DNA of 64,000 nucleotides from Pseudomonas shirazensis (lineage in GTDB: Bacteria; Pseudomonadota; Gammaproteobacteria; Pseudomonadales; Pseudomonadaceae): positions 248,001 to 312,000 of the forward strand of contig NZ_JABWRD020000003.1 in NCBI RefSeq assembly GCF_014268785.2, read 5' to 3'. The notes beneath the pieces were generated by a model. It had not been told where the DNA came from, did no database searches, and saw only the letters and a list, made by a program, of their open reading frames with translations. This document shows positions 18,362 through 27,753 of the stretch, in pieces. A program made the position numbers and the translations under genes. Numbering within the stretch: the first letter of the stretch is position 1; each line of letters opens with the position of its first letter.

Positions 18362-21007
18362 TCAGCAGTCCAGTGGGTTGCGCTTGTCCGGGTCGATGCC
18401 GAACTTGACGATGGCATCAGCTACCACCTTCGGTTCGATCTCGCCACGGTCAGCCAAGGCTTCCAGGGCGGCCAGCACCACGAAGTGACGGTCAACTTCG
18501 AAGAAGTGACGCAGCTTCTTGCGGCTGTCGCTGCGACCGAAACCATCGGTACCCAGGACTTTGAACTCTTTGCTCGGCACCCACTGACGGATCTGCTCGG
18601 CAAAAATCTTCATGTAGTCGGTCGATGCGATAACCGGGCCTTTGCGACCGGTCAGGCACTGCTCGACGTAAGTCTGCTGTGGCTTCTGGCCAGGCTTGAG
18701 GCGGTTGGCGCGTTCTACGGCGAGGCCGTCGCGACGCAGTTCGTTGAAGCTGGTAACGCTCCACACGTCGGCACCGACGTTGAACTCTTCGCGCAGGATC
18801 TTCGCAGCTTCACGGACTTCACGCAGGATGGTGCCGGAGCCCATCAGCTGAACGTGGTGTGCCGCGTCGCGGGTGTCTTCTTCGAGCAGGTACATGCCCT
18901 TGACGATACCTTCCTCGACACCGGCCGGGATTGCCGGCTGCTGGTAGGATTCGTTCATCACGGTGATGTAGTAGAAGATGTCCTGTTGCTCTTCGGTCAT
19001 CTTCTTCATGCCGTCCTGAATGATCACCGCCAGCTCATAGCCGTAGGTTGGATCGTAGGTGCGGCAGTTCGGGATGGTCCCGGCCAGCAGGTGGCTATGA
19101 CCGTCTTCGTGCTGCAGGCCTTCACCGTTGAGGGTGGTACGGCCGGCGGTACCGCCGATCAGGAAGCCACGGGTGCGGCTGTCGCCAGCGGCCCAGGCCA
19201 GGTCACCGATACGCTGGAAGCCGAACATCGAGTAGAAGATGTAGAACGGCAGCATCGGCTGGTTGTGGTTCGAGTACGAAGTACCGGCAGCGATGAACGA
19301 CGACATGGCGCCGGCTTCGTTGATGCCTTCTTCGAGAATCTGACCTTTCTTGTCTTCGCGGTAGAACATCACCTGGTCTTTGTCGACTGGCTCGTAGAGC
19401 TGGCCGACCGACGAGTAGATACCCAGCTGGCGGAACATGCCTTCCATACCGAAGGTACGGGCTTCGTCCGGGATGATCGGAACGATGCGCTGGCCAATCT
19501 CTTTGTCCTTGACCAGCTGCGCGAGGATCCGCACGAAGGCCATGGTGGTTGAGATTTCACGGTCGCCCGAACCGTCCAGGATAGCCTTGAGGGTTTCCAG
19601 GGGCGGGGTCGGGATGCTCATGCTCTTGGCGCGGCGCTGTGGTACGAAGCCACCCAGGGCGGAGCGACGCTCGGCCAGGTAACGGGCCTCGGCGCTGCCT
19701 TCTTCTGGTTTGAAGAACGGCAGGTTCTCCAGCTCGTCGTCCTTGACCGGGATGTCGAAACGATCACGGAAGTGACGCAGGCTGTCGACGTCGACCTTCT
19801 TGGTGTTGTGCGCGGTGTTCTTGGCTTCGCCAGCACCGGTACCGTAACCCTTGATGGTCTTGGCCAGGATGACGGTCGGCTGATCCTTGTGGTTCACAGC
19901 CTGGTGGTACGCCGCGTAGACCTTGTACGGGTCGTGGCCGCCACGGTTGAGCTTCCAGATCTCGTCATCGGACAGGTCTTCGACCATGGCCTTGAGCTCT
20001 GGAGTGTTGAAGAAGTGCTGACGGACGTACGCGCCGTCCTTGGCCTTGTAGTTCTGGTACTCGCCGTCGATGACTTCGTCCATGCGACGTTGCAGGATAC
20101 CGTCGACGTCCTTGGCCAGCAGTGGGTCCCAGAAACGGCCCCAGACCACTTTGTTGACGTTCCAGCCACCGCCACGGAACACGCCTTCGAGTTCCTGGAT
20201 GATCTTGCCGTTACCGCGCACTGGGCCGTCGAGGCGCTGCAGGTTGCAGTTGATGACGAAGATCAGGTTGTCCAGCTTCTCGCGGCCAGCCAGGGAGATC
20301 GCGCCCAGGGATTCCGGCTCGTCGCACTCGCCGTCGCCCATGAAGCACCAGACCTTTTGCTTGCCGGCCGGGATGTAGCCGCGGGCTTCGAGGTACTTCA
20401 TGAAGCGCGCCTGGTAGATCGCCTGGATCGGGCCCAGACCCATCGAAACGGTCGGGAACTGCCAGAAGTCAGGCATCAGCCATGGGTGCGGGTAGGACGA
20501 CAGGCCTTTGCCATCGACTTCCTGACGGAAGTTGTTCATCTGCTCTTCGCTGATCCGGCCTTCCATGAAGGCACGAGCGTAGACGCCAGGCGAGGCGTGG
20601 CCCTGGAAGAAGATCAGGTCGCCGCCGTGTTCGTCGGTCGGGGCCTGGAAGAAGTAGTTGAAGCCGATGTCATACAGGGTGGCACTGGAGGCAAAGCTCG
20701 AGATGTGTCCGCCCAGGTCCGAATCCTTCAGGTTGGTGCGCATGACCATGGCCAGTGCGTTCCAACGTACCAACGAGCGAATGCGGCGTTCCATGAACAG
20801 GTCGCCAGGCATGCGTGCTTCGTGGGTGACAGGGATGGTATTGCGGTATGGCGTGGTGATGGCATACGGCAGCTGGGAACCACTGCGGGTGGCCAGCTCG
20901 CCCATACGGGTCATCAGGTAATGAGCGCGGTCTTCGCCTTCTTTGTCGAGGACCGACTCCAGGGCATCCAGCCATTCCTGGGTTTCGATTGGATCGAGGT
21001 CTTGCAT
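18362..21007 (-). CDS. aceE: Pyruvate dehydrogenase E1 component (homodimeric type)
   Basis: The 881-residue thiamine-diphosphate enzyme decarboxylates pyruvate and reductively acetylates the E2 lipoyl groups. Recognisable pieces are GGHISSFASSATLYDIGFNY near residue 100, the ThDP-binding motif GDGECDEPE...NCNLQRLDGPV, and a C-terminal transketolase-like region with FGRSDSRKKLRHFFEVD. The length is that of the gamma-proteobacterial AceE. It is the first gene of aceEF and reads away from glnE. The 383-base upstream gap holds repeated palindromes that suggest carbon-source control. Confidence 0.97.
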   Translation of the reverse strand: MQDLDPIETQEWLDALESVLDKEGEDRAHYLMTRMGELATRSGSQLPYAITTPYRNTIPVTHEARMPGDLFMERRIRSLVRWNALAMVMRTNLKDSDLGGHISSFASSATLYDIGFNYFFQAPTDEHGGDLIFFQGHASPGVYARAFMEGRISEEQMNNFRQEVDGKGLSSYPHPWLMPDFWQFPTVSMGLGPIQAIYQARFMKYLEARGYIPAGKQKVWCFMGDGECDEPESLGAISLAGREKLDNLIFVINCNLQRLDGPVRGNGKIIQELEGVFRGGGWNVNKVVWGRFWDPLLAKDVDGILQRRMDEVIDGEYQNYKAKDGAYVRQHFFNTPELKAMVEDLSDDEIWKLNRGGHDPYKVYAAYHQAVNHKDQPTVILAKTIKGYGTGAGEAKNTAHNTKKVDVDSLRHFRDRFDIPVKDDELENLPFFKPEEGSAEARYLAERRSALGGFVPQRRAKSMSIPTPPLETLKAILDGSGDREISTTMAFVRILAQLVKDKEIGQRIVPIIPDEARTFGMEGMFRQLGIYSSVGQLYEPVDKDQVMFYREDKKGQILEEGINEAGAMSSFIAAGTSYSNHNQPMLPFYIFYSMFGFQRIGDLAWAAGDSRTRGFLIGGTAGRTTLNGEGLQHEDGHSHLLAGTIPNCRTYDPTYGYELAVIIQDGMKKMTEEQQDIFYYITVMNESYQQPAIPAGVEEGIVKGMYLLEEDTRDAAHHVQLMGSGTILREVREAAKILREEFNVGADVWSVTSFNELRRDGLAVERANRLKPGQKPQQTYVEQCLTGRKGPVIASTDYMKIFAEQIRQWVPSKEFKVLGTDGFGRSDSRKKLRHFFEVDRHFVVLAALEALADRGEIEPKVVADAIVKFGIDPDKRNPLDC

Positions 21008-21116
21008 GGCTTGCTCCAGGGCGGAAAGGCAACCAGAATCGGCTGCCTGAGTTTGCGACTGGCCTTATGGGCAGACGTCGTGAATTCTTGGATTACCGGA
21101 GTGTGACCCGGCGCCG

Positions 21117-21131
21117 TGTAGTTTTACTACA
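21117..21131. promoter_or_regulatory. RccR-type palindrome 1 upstream of aceE
   Basis: TGTAGTTTTACTACA is a 15-base inverted repeat (TGTAGT-N3-ACTACA) centred about 117 bases before the aceE start. TGTAGT/ACTACA half-sites are what I recall for RccR, the RpiR-family regulator reported to sense KDPG and control aceEF and glyoxylate genes in Pseudomonas. The same half-sites occur upstream of glcB in this window. Confidence 0.6.
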
Positions 21132-21168
21132 AAAGCTTTCGCATTTCATGCTTTTACACGGTCGGGGT

Positions 21169-21183
21169 AGTAGTAATACTACA
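21169..21183. promoter_or_regulatory. RccR-type palindrome 2 upstream of aceE
   Basis: AGTAGTAATACTACA is a second copy with one outer mismatch. Its centre is 52 bases from the first, about five helical turns, so two dimers could sit on the same face of the DNA and loop or cooperate. Confidence 0.55.
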
Positions 21184-21187
21184 GAAA

Positions 21188-21204
21188 TGCGACGTTTGGT
21201 CGCA
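21188..21204. promoter_or_regulatory. Unassigned palindrome TGCGAC-N5-GTCGCA upstream of aceE
   Basis: TGCGACGTTTGGTCGCA has perfect 6-base arms. Nearly the same sequence, TGCGACCATTTGGTCGCA, lies upstream of glcB at 45590-45607. The right 10 bases TTTGGTCGCA are identical. Half-site spacing does not fit a CRP/Vfr site (it would need TGNGA-N6-TCNCA). The regulator is unknown to me. Confidence 0.5.
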
Positions 21205-21390
21205 CCCTGGCTTGTGGGGAAAAACGTTCATGTTGGTTGGCGATGTAGCTGAGGCGGGTGGATCTTGATGTTTAATGCCAATGATTCGTTAATTTCAGCT
21301 ATTTACAACTTTTGTATGACACTTCAACCGTGGTCCCGCTTCCCCGTAGCCAATTACACCCCTCTCTTTGTTGCCGATCAAGGATAGCCC

Positions 21391-24324
21391 ATGCGTTTGC
21401 CTTTGCCTCTCGATCTGCCCGCTGGCTTGCAACCACTGGTCGCCCGTAATCAACAGCTGCTGAGCGAGGCGCTGAGCAATCAGGTCGATCCAGGCCTGAC
21501 TACGTTGAGCGCCGAGCACCGGCATCAGTTCGAGCAGGTGGCCGCAGCCAGCGAGTTCATCTTCGATCAGGCTCAGCGCGAGCCAGGTGTGTTGCTCGAG
21601 CTGCTGGCCAGCGGTGATCTGGAGCAGGCCTATGCGCCGGGCGAGATGACCGCGCGGATTGCCGCAGTGGCCCAGGCGGCGCAGAGCGAAGAAGAGCTGG
21701 CGCGCAACCTGCGCCGGGCCCGCAACCGTCAGCAGATGCGCATCATCTGGCGCGACATTACCCGCCAGGCCGCGCTGGGAGAAACCTGCCGCGACCTGTC
21801 AGATATGGCCGACGCCTGCATAGATCAGGCTTACCAGTGGCTGTACCCGCGGCATTGCCAGCAGTTCGGCACGCCGATCGGCAACCGCAGTGGCGAGGCG
21901 CAGCACATGGTCGTGCTGGGCATGGGCAAGCTGGGTGCGGTCGAGCTGAACCTGTCTTCGGACATCGACCTGATCTTCGCCTTTGCCGAGGGCGGCGAGA
22001 CCGAGGGGGTCAAGCGCTCGCTGGACAACCAGGAGTTTTTCACCCGTCTCGGCCAGCGCCTGATCAAGGCACTCGATCCGGTCACCGTCGATGGCTTTGT
22101 GTTCCGCGTCGACATGCGCCTGCGTCCCTACGGCTCGGCCGGCGCGCTGGTGCTGTCGTTCAATGCACTGGAGCAGTATTACCAGGACCAGGGCCGCGAC
22201 TGGGAACGCTACGCCATGATCAAGGCGCGGGTAGTCGCCGGAGATCAGGCTGCCGGCGCCCAGTTGCAGGAGATGCTGCGGCCGTTCGTCTACCGGCGCT
22301 ACCTGGACTTCTCGGCAATCGAAGCGCTCCGCACCATGAAGCAGCTGATTCAGCAGGAAGTGCGGCGCAAGGGCATGGCCGACAACATCAAGCTGGGCGC
22401 CGGTGGCATTCGCGAGGTCGAGTTCATCGCCCAGGCTTTCCAGCTGATCCATGGCGGGCGCGACCTGAGCCTGCAGCAGCGGCCACTGCTGAAGGTGCTG
22501 GCCACCCTTGAAGGGCAGGGCTATTTACCGCCTGCAGTGATTACCGAGCTGCGCGAAGGCTATGAATTCCTGCGCTATACCGAACACGCCATCCAGGCCA
22601 TTGCCGACCGGCAGACGCAGATGTTGCCCGACAGCGACATCGATCGGGCGCGGGTGGCGTTTATCCTCGGCTTTGCCGACTGGGACAGCTTCCATGCCCA
22701 ATTGATGTACTGGCGCGGGCGCATCGACTGGCACTTCCGCCAGGTCATCGCTGACCCGGATGAAGACGAGGCCGAGGGCGAACTGGTGGTGGGTGGCGAA
22801 TGGTCGCCGCTGTGGGAGCAGGCCCAGGATGAAGAGGCCGCCTGCCGCCAGCTTGAAGAAGCCGGCTTCGGCCAGCCAGCCGATGCCTTGCGCCGCCTGA
22901 CCGGGCTGCGCGCCAGCCCGCAGCTGCGCTCGATGCAGCGCCTGGGCCGCGAACGTCTGGATGCGTTTATCCCGCGCCTGCTGGCTCAGGCCGTTGAACA
23001 CGACAATCCCGACTTGGTATTGGAGCGGGTACTGCCGCTGGTCGAGGCGGTGGCGCGGCGCTCGGCGTATCTGGTGTTGCTGACTGAGAACCCAAGTGCC
23101 CTGCGCCGCCTGCTGACGCTGTGCGCAGCCAGCCCGTGGATCGCCGAACAGATTGCCCGCTATCCGCTGCTGCTCGATGAGCTGCTCAATGAGGGCCGGC
23201 TGTTCAGCCCGCCGTTGGCGCCGGAATTGGCCAGCGAGCTACGCGAGCGGCTGACCCGCATACCCGAAGACGACCTTGAGCAGCAGATGGAAGCCCTGCG
23301 CCACTTCAAGCTGGCGCACAGCCTGCGCGTGGCTGCCTCGGAAATCAGCGGCAACCTGCCATTGATGAAGGTCAGTGACTACCTGACCTGGCTGGCCGAG
23401 GCGATTCTTGATCAGGTGCTGGCCCTGGCCTGGCGCCAGACCGTGGCCCGTCACGGGCAGCCCAAACGCAGCGATGGCAGCCTGTGTGATCCAGGTTTCA
23501 TCATCGTCGGTTACGGCAAGGTCGGCGGTATCGAGCTGGGCCACGGCTCTGATCTCGACCTGGTGTTCATCCACGACGGCGACCCGCAGGCTGAAACCGA
23601 CGGCGCCAAGCCGATCGACAGCGCGCAGTTCTACACCCGTCTGGGCCAGCGCATCATTCACCTGCTGACCACCCAGACCAACTCCGGCCAGCTGTATGAC
23701 GTCGACATGCGCCTGCGTCCCTCGGGCGCTGCCGGTTTGCTGGTCAGCTCGCTCGGTGCGTTCGAGCGTTACCAGCAAGGGGAAGCCTGGACCTGGGAGC
23801 ATCAGGCGCTGGTACGGGCGCGGGTGCTGGTTGGCTGCAAGGACGTGGCGAGCGCGTTTGAAGCGGTGCGGGCGAAGGTGCTCGGTCAGCCACGTGATCT
23901 GGACAAGCTGCGCGCCGAGGTCAGCGAGATGCGCGCCAAGATGCGCGGCAGCCTGGGCACCAAGCAGACTGCGGCAGGCACCGCCAGCAATGCCTTCGAG
24001 GCTGGCGTGCCGTTCGATATCAAACAGGACGCCGGCGGCATCGTCGATATCGAGTTCATGGTCCAGTACGCGGCGCTGGCCTGGTCGCACGCGCACCCGG
24101 CATTGCTGCGCTGGACCGACAACATCCGCATCCTCGAAGAACTGGAACAGGCCGGGCTGGTGCCGGCCAGCGATGCAATATTGCTGCGAGAAGTGTACAA
24201 GGCGTTTCGCTCGGCCTCGCACCGCCAGGCCCTGCAGAAGCAGGCCGGGGTAATCGACGCCGCGCAGTTCGCCAATGAGCGCGCCGAAGTGCGGCGGATC
24301 TGGGCGCAGCTGGGCCTTAGCTGA
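21391..24324 (+). CDS. glnE: Bifunctional glutamine synthetase adenylyltransferase/deadenylase
   Basis: The 977-residue protein controls glutamine synthetase by adding or removing AMP. Two nucleotidyltransferase domains are visible: an N-terminal deadenylase with GMGKLGAVELNLSSDIDL near residue 175 and a C-terminal adenylylase with GYGKVGGIELGHGSDLDL near residue 710, each with the DxD metal motif. Helical GlnD-regulatory regions lie between and after them. Full length for the family. In P. aeruginosa, as I recall, ilvE follows glnE; here only a short gap with a REP element separates it from waaF. Confidence 0.97.
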   Translation: MRLPLPLDLPAGLQPLVARNQQLLSEALSNQVDPGLTTLSAEHRHQFEQVAAASEFIFDQAQREPGVLLELLASGDLEQAYAPGEMTARIAAVAQAAQSEEELARNLRRARNRQQMRIIWRDITRQAALGETCRDLSDMADACIDQAYQWLYPRHCQQFGTPIGNRSGEAQHMVVLGMGKLGAVELNLSSDIDLIFAFAEGGETEGVKRSLDNQEFFTRLGQRLIKALDPVTVDGFVFRVDMRLRPYGSAGALVLSFNALEQYYQDQGRDWERYAMIKARVVAGDQAAGAQLQEMLRPFVYRRYLDFSAIEALRTMKQLIQQEVRRKGMADNIKLGAGGIREVEFIAQAFQLIHGGRDLSLQQRPLLKVLATLEGQGYLPPAVITELREGYEFLRYTEHAIQAIADRQTQMLPDSDIDRARVAFILGFADWDSFHAQLMYWRGRIDWHFRQVIADPDEDEAEGELVVGGEWSPLWEQAQDEEAACRQLEEAGFGQPADALRRLTGLRASPQLRSMQRLGRERLDAFIPRLLAQAVEHDNPDLVLERVLPLVEAVARRSAYLVLLTENPSALRRLLTLCAASPWIAEQIARYPLLLDELLNEGRLFSPPLAPELASELRERLTRIPEDDLEQQMEALRHFKLAHSLRVAASEISGNLPLMKVSDYLTWLAEAILDQVLALAWRQTVARHGQPKRSDGSLCDPGFIIVGYGKVGGIELGHGSDLDLVFIHDGDPQAETDGAKPIDSAQFYTRLGQRIIHLLTTQTNSGQLYDVDMRLRPSGAAGLLVSSLGAFERYQQGEAWTWEHQALVRARVLVGCKDVASAFEAVRAKVLGQPRDLDKLRAEVSEMRAKMRGSLGTKQTAAGTASNAFEAGVPFDIKQDAGGIVDIEFMVQYAALAWSHAHPALLRWTDNIRILEELEQAGLVPASDAILLREVYKAFRSASHRQALQKQAGVIDAAQFANERAEVRRIWAQLGLS

Positions 24325-24345
24325 ACTGCCGGCACTGCCAGCGTG

Positions 24346-24374
24346 GCCCTTCGCGGGCAAGCCCGCTCCCACAG
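24346..24374. repeat. Single REP element
   Basis: The sequence GCCCTTCGCGGGCAAGCCCG continuing to CTCCCACA is the common Pseudomonas REP form with a GCGGGC/GCCCGC stem. It lies 21 bases after glnE. Confidence 0.8.
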
Positions 24375-24520
24375 GGTTATGAGCTGCTGAGGTCGTGCTC
24401 TTTGCGTAATTAGGCGCTAAAAGCCTTGCTCAATCACCAGTGGTACACTGTACCCCACCTAGCCTGAATATAAAGAGGGGAGACCGTGCTGCACTTTCCC
24501 CCAGCGTTCCTGGACAAAGC

Positions 24521-25570
24521 ATGAGAATACTGATCATTGGCCCCAGCTGGGTCGGCGACATGGTAATGGCGCAGACCTTGTTCCAGTGCCTGAAGCAGCA
24601 GCACCCTGAGTGTGAGATCGACGTGCTGGCGCCCGAATGGAGCCGGCCGCTGCTCGAACGCATGCCCGAAGTGCGCCAGGCCTTGAGCTTCCCGCTCGGC
24701 CACGGCGCGCTTGAGCTGGCCACGCGCCGGCGGATCGGCAAGTCGCTGGCGGGCCAGTACGACCAGGCGATCCTGTTGCCCAATTCGTTGAAGTCGGCGC
24801 TGGTGCCGTACTTTGCCGGCATCCCCAAACGCACCGGTTGGCGCGGCGAGATGCGCTACCTACTGCTCAACGACGTGCGCAAGCTGGACAAGGCGCGTTA
24901 CCCGCTGATGATCGAGCGCTTCATGGCCCTGGCCTATGCGCCCGGCGCCGAGCTGCCGCAGCCGTATCCGCGGCCAAGCCTGCAGATCGAGGCGCCGAGC
25001 CGCGACGCCGCGCTGGCCAAGTTCGGCCTGGCGCTGGACCGGCCGGTCCTGGCCTTGTGCCCGGGCGCCGAGTTTGGCGAGTCCAAGCGCTGGCCGGCCG
25101 AGCATTACGCCGAAGTCGCCGATGCCATGATCCGCCAGGGCTGGCAGGTCTGGCTGTTTGGCTCGAAGAAAGACCACCCGGTTGGCGAAGCCATCCGCGA
25201 GCGGTTGATCCCCGGCCTGCGCGAAGAGTCTTACAACCTTTCCGGCGAAACCTCGCTGGCCGAAGCCATCGACCTGATGTCCTGCGCCGATGCGGTGGTT
25301 TCCAACGACTCTGGGTTGATGCACGTCGCTGCGGCGCTTAACCGCCCGCTGGTGGCCGTGTACGGCTCGACCTCGCCGGGCTTCACCCCGCCCTTGGCCG
25401 AACAGGTCGAAGTGGTTCGCCTGGGCCTGGAATGCAGCCCGTGCTTCGACCGCACCTGCCGCTTTGGTCATTACAACTGCCTGCGTCTGCTCGAGCCGGG
25501 CAAGGTCATCGCCGCGCTGCACAATCTTGCCGGGCCGAACCGTATCGCTGTTCTGGCTGAGGTCGACTGA
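24521..25570 (+). CDS. waaF: ADP-heptose:LPS heptosyltransferase II
   Basis: The 349-residue GT9 glycosyltransferase adds the second heptose to the LPS inner core on the cytoplasmic face. I chose ATG 24521 because MRILIIGPSWVGDMVMAQ is the standard N-terminus; a longer frame from 24440 adds 27 residues without family character. Family features include CPGAEFGESKRWP and SNDSGLMHVAAAL. It heads a seven-gene LPS core operon in which every junction abuts or overlaps. A GGTAC-ACT-GTACC palindrome lies at 24442-24454, about 70 bases before the start. Confidence 0.95.
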   Translation: MRILIIGPSWVGDMVMAQTLFQCLKQQHPECEIDVLAPEWSRPLLERMPEVRQALSFPLGHGALELATRRRIGKSLAGQYDQAILLPNSLKSALVPYFAGIPKRTGWRGEMRYLLLNDVRKLDKARYPLMIERFMALAYAPGAELPQPYPRPSLQIEAPSRDAALAKFGLALDRPVLALCPGAEFGESKRWPAEHYAEVADAMIRQGWQVWLFGSKKDHPVGEAIRERLIPGLREESYNLSGETSLAEAIDLMSCADAVVSNDSGLMHVAAALNRPLVAVYGSTSPGFTPPLAEQVEVVRLGLECSPCFDRTCRFGHYNCLRLLEPGKVIAALHNLAGPNRIAVLAEVD

Positions 25571-26629
25571 GTGCGGGTTCTGATCATCAAGACGTCTTCG
25601 TTGGGAGACGTGATTCATACCTTGCCGGCGCTGACCGATGCCGCTCACGCCATCCCCGGCATCCGTTTCGACTGGGTGGTGGAAGAGGGCTTTGCCGAGA
25701 TCCCGAGCTGGCACCCAGCGGTAGACCGGGTGATCCCGGTGGCAATCCGGCGCTGGCGCAAGAACATCTGGCAGACCCTCAAGAGCGGTGAATGGAAAGC
25801 CTTCAAACAGCGCCTGCGCGAGCGCCAGTATGACCTGGTGATCGACGCCCAGGGCCTGGTCAAATCGGCCTGGCTGACCCGTTATGTCAAGGCGCCGGTG
25901 GCTGGGCTAGATCGCTTCTCGGCGCGCGAAGGCCTGTCCAGCCGCTTCTATGACCGGCCGTTGTCGGTTGCGGTCGGCCAGCATGCGGTGGAGCGCCTGC
26001 GCCAGCTGTTTGCCCTGGCGCTGGCTTACGACCTGCCTGAAGGCATCGGCAACTACGGCCTGGACCTCGACCGTCTGCAATTGCCACCCACGGCGCCGTT
26101 CGTGGTGTTCCTGCATGGCACGACCTGGGCAACCAAGCATTGGCCTGAGGCCTACTGGCGCGAGTTGGCCGAACGCATGGGCCGGCGCAACCTGCAGGTC
26201 TGCCTGCCGTGGGGCAATCAGGCCGAAAAAGACCGTGCCGAGCGCATCGCCCAGGGCTTGAGTAATTGCCAGGTACTGCCCAAATTGAATCTGGTAGGGG
26301 TGGCTCGCGTGTTGGCCGCAGCCAAGGCCTGCGTGGCGGTGGATACCGGCCTGGGTCATCTGGCCGCAGCACTGGATGTACCGACCATTTCCCTGTTTGG
26401 ACCCACCAACCCTGGTTTGACCGGCGCCTACGGACGTGTCCAGGTCCACCAGGCCAGCGACTTCCCTTGCGCGCCCTGCCTGCAAAAGAAGTGCACCTAT
26501 AAACCGAGCGCCGAGGATCTGCGCCGGTTCGATATCAAACGCGAGTGGCCATTGTGCTTCACTCGCCTGAATCCCGAGCATGTGGCGAGCCGCTTGAGCG
26601 CGTTGCTGCTGGCTGAGGATGTTCGTTAA
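25571..26629 (+). CDS. waaC: Lipopolysaccharide heptosyltransferase I
   Basis: The 352-residue GT9 enzyme transfers the first heptose to Kdo of lipid A-Kdo2. It begins with GTG directly after the waaF stop and reads MRVLIIKTSSLGDVIHTLPAL, the usual WaaC N-terminus. The C-terminal half has FLHGTTWATKHWP and AVDTGLGHLAAAL for ADP-heptose binding. Its stop TAA shares one base with the waaG start. Confidence 0.96.
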   Translation: MRVLIIKTSSLGDVIHTLPALTDAAHAIPGIRFDWVVEEGFAEIPSWHPAVDRVIPVAIRRWRKNIWQTLKSGEWKAFKQRLRERQYDLVIDAQGLVKSAWLTRYVKAPVAGLDRFSAREGLSSRFYDRPLSVAVGQHAVERLRQLFALALAYDLPEGIGNYGLDLDRLQLPPTAPFVVFLHGTTWATKHWPEAYWRELAERMGRRNLQVCLPWGNQAEKDRAERIAQGLSNCQVLPKLNLVGVARVLAAAKACVAVDTGLGHLAAALDVPTISLFGPTNPGLTGAYGRVQVHQASDFPCAPCLQKKCTYKPSAEDLRRFDIKREWPLCFTRLNPEHVASRLSALLLAEDVR

Positions 26630-27753
26630 TGCAACTGGCTTTCGTACTGTACAAATACTTCCCGTTTGGCGGGCTGCAGCGTGACTTCATGCGCATTGCC
26701 CTGGAGTGCCAGCAGCGTGGTCATCAGATCCGCGTCTATACGCTGATCTGGGAGGGCGAGGTTCCGCCTGGCTTCGAAGTGCTGGTGGCGCCGGTCAAGG
26801 CGATCTTCAACCATCGCCGCAACGAGAAGCTCAGCGCCTGGATGGCGGCTGACCTGGCCAAACGCCCGGTCGACCGCCTGATCGGCTTCAACAAGATGCC
26901 CGGACTGGACGTCTACTACGCTGCCGACGGCTGCTTCGAAGACAAGGCGCAGACCCTGCGCGGCAGCCTGTACCGGCGCTGGGGCCGTTACCGCCACTTC
27001 GCCGAATACGAGCGTGCGGTGTTCGCCAGGGATGCCCGCACCGAGATCCTGATGATCTCCGAAGTGCAGCAGCCGTTGTTCATCAAGCACTACGGCACAC
27101 CGGTGGAGCGTTTTCATCTGCTGCCACCAGGTATTTCCCAGGACCGTCGGGCACCGGCCAACGCCGCTGAAATCCGTGCGCAGTTCCGTCAGGAGTTCAA
27201 GCTTGCTGACGATGACCTGCTGCTGGTGCAGATCGGCTCCGGCTTCAAGACCAAGGGCGTCGACCGCAGCCTCAAGGCGCTGGCTGCGCTGCCGACGGCG
27301 TTGCGCAAGCGCACCCGGCTGATGGTCATCGGCCAGGACGACCCCAAGGTGTTCCAGTTGCAAAGTGCCGCGCTGGGCCTGGGCGAGCAGGTGCAGTTTC
27401 TCAAGGGGCGCAGCGATATCCCGCGTTTCCTTTTGGGTGCTGACCTGCTGATCCACCCGGCCTACAACGAAAACACCGGCACCGTGCTGCTCGAAGCGCT
27501 GGTCGCCGGCTTGCCGGTGCTGGTCTCGAAAGTATGCGGTTATGCCCATTACATCGCCGAGGCCGACAGCGGCCTGGTGCTCGATGAGCCGTTCGCGCAG
27601 GAGCAGCTCGACCGCTACCTGCAACGCATGCTCGAAGACGGCGAGGCCCGTGCGGCCTGGTCGCGCAATGGCCTGGCGTTTGCCGACAGCGCCGACCTCT
27701 ACAGCATGCCGCAGCATGCCGCCGATGTGATCCTCAACCAGGAGCGCGCATGA
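26629..27753 (+). CDS. waaG: LPS core glucosyltransferase I (GT4)
   Basis: The 374-residue GT-B enzyme of family GT4 adds the first outer-core sugar. The N-terminus MQLAFVLYKYFPFGGLQRD is typical of WaaG. The donor-binding C-terminal domain has QIGSGFKTKGVDR and the EX7E motif in NENTGTVLLEALVAGLPVL. It overlaps waaC by one base and waaP by four (ATGA-type overlap), so translation is coupled through the operon. Confidence 0.95.
   Translation: MQLAFVLYKYFPFGGLQRDFMRIALECQQRGHQIRVYTLIWEGEVPPGFEVLVAPVKAIFNHRRNEKLSAWMAADLAKRPVDRLIGFNKMPGLDVYYAADGCFEDKAQTLRGSLYRRWGRYRHFAEYERAVFARDARTEILMISEVQQPLFIKHYGTPVERFHLLPPGISQDRRAPANAAEIRAQFRQEFKLADDDLLLVQIGSGFKTKGVDRSLKALAALPTALRKRTRLMVIGQDDPKVFQLQSAALGLGEQVQFLKGRSDIPRFLLGADLLIHPAYNENTGTVLLEALVAGLPVLVSKVCGYAHYIAEADSGLVLDEPFAQEQLDRYLQRMLEDGEARAAWSRNGLAFADSADLYSMPQHAADVILNQERA

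Larger units (their letters stand above)
21008..21390. other. aceE-glnE divergent intergenic region
   Basis: This 383-base gap contains three short palindromes close together (21117-21131, 21169-21183, 21188-21204), listed separately, and then AT-rich sequence leading to glnE. I see no small gene in it. Confidence 0.7.

Noticed and set aside
24440..24520. 27-residue N-terminal extension of WaaF from 24440
   Set aside because: MRILIIGPSWVGDM at 24521 is the standard N-terminus; the extension runs through promoter-like DNA.
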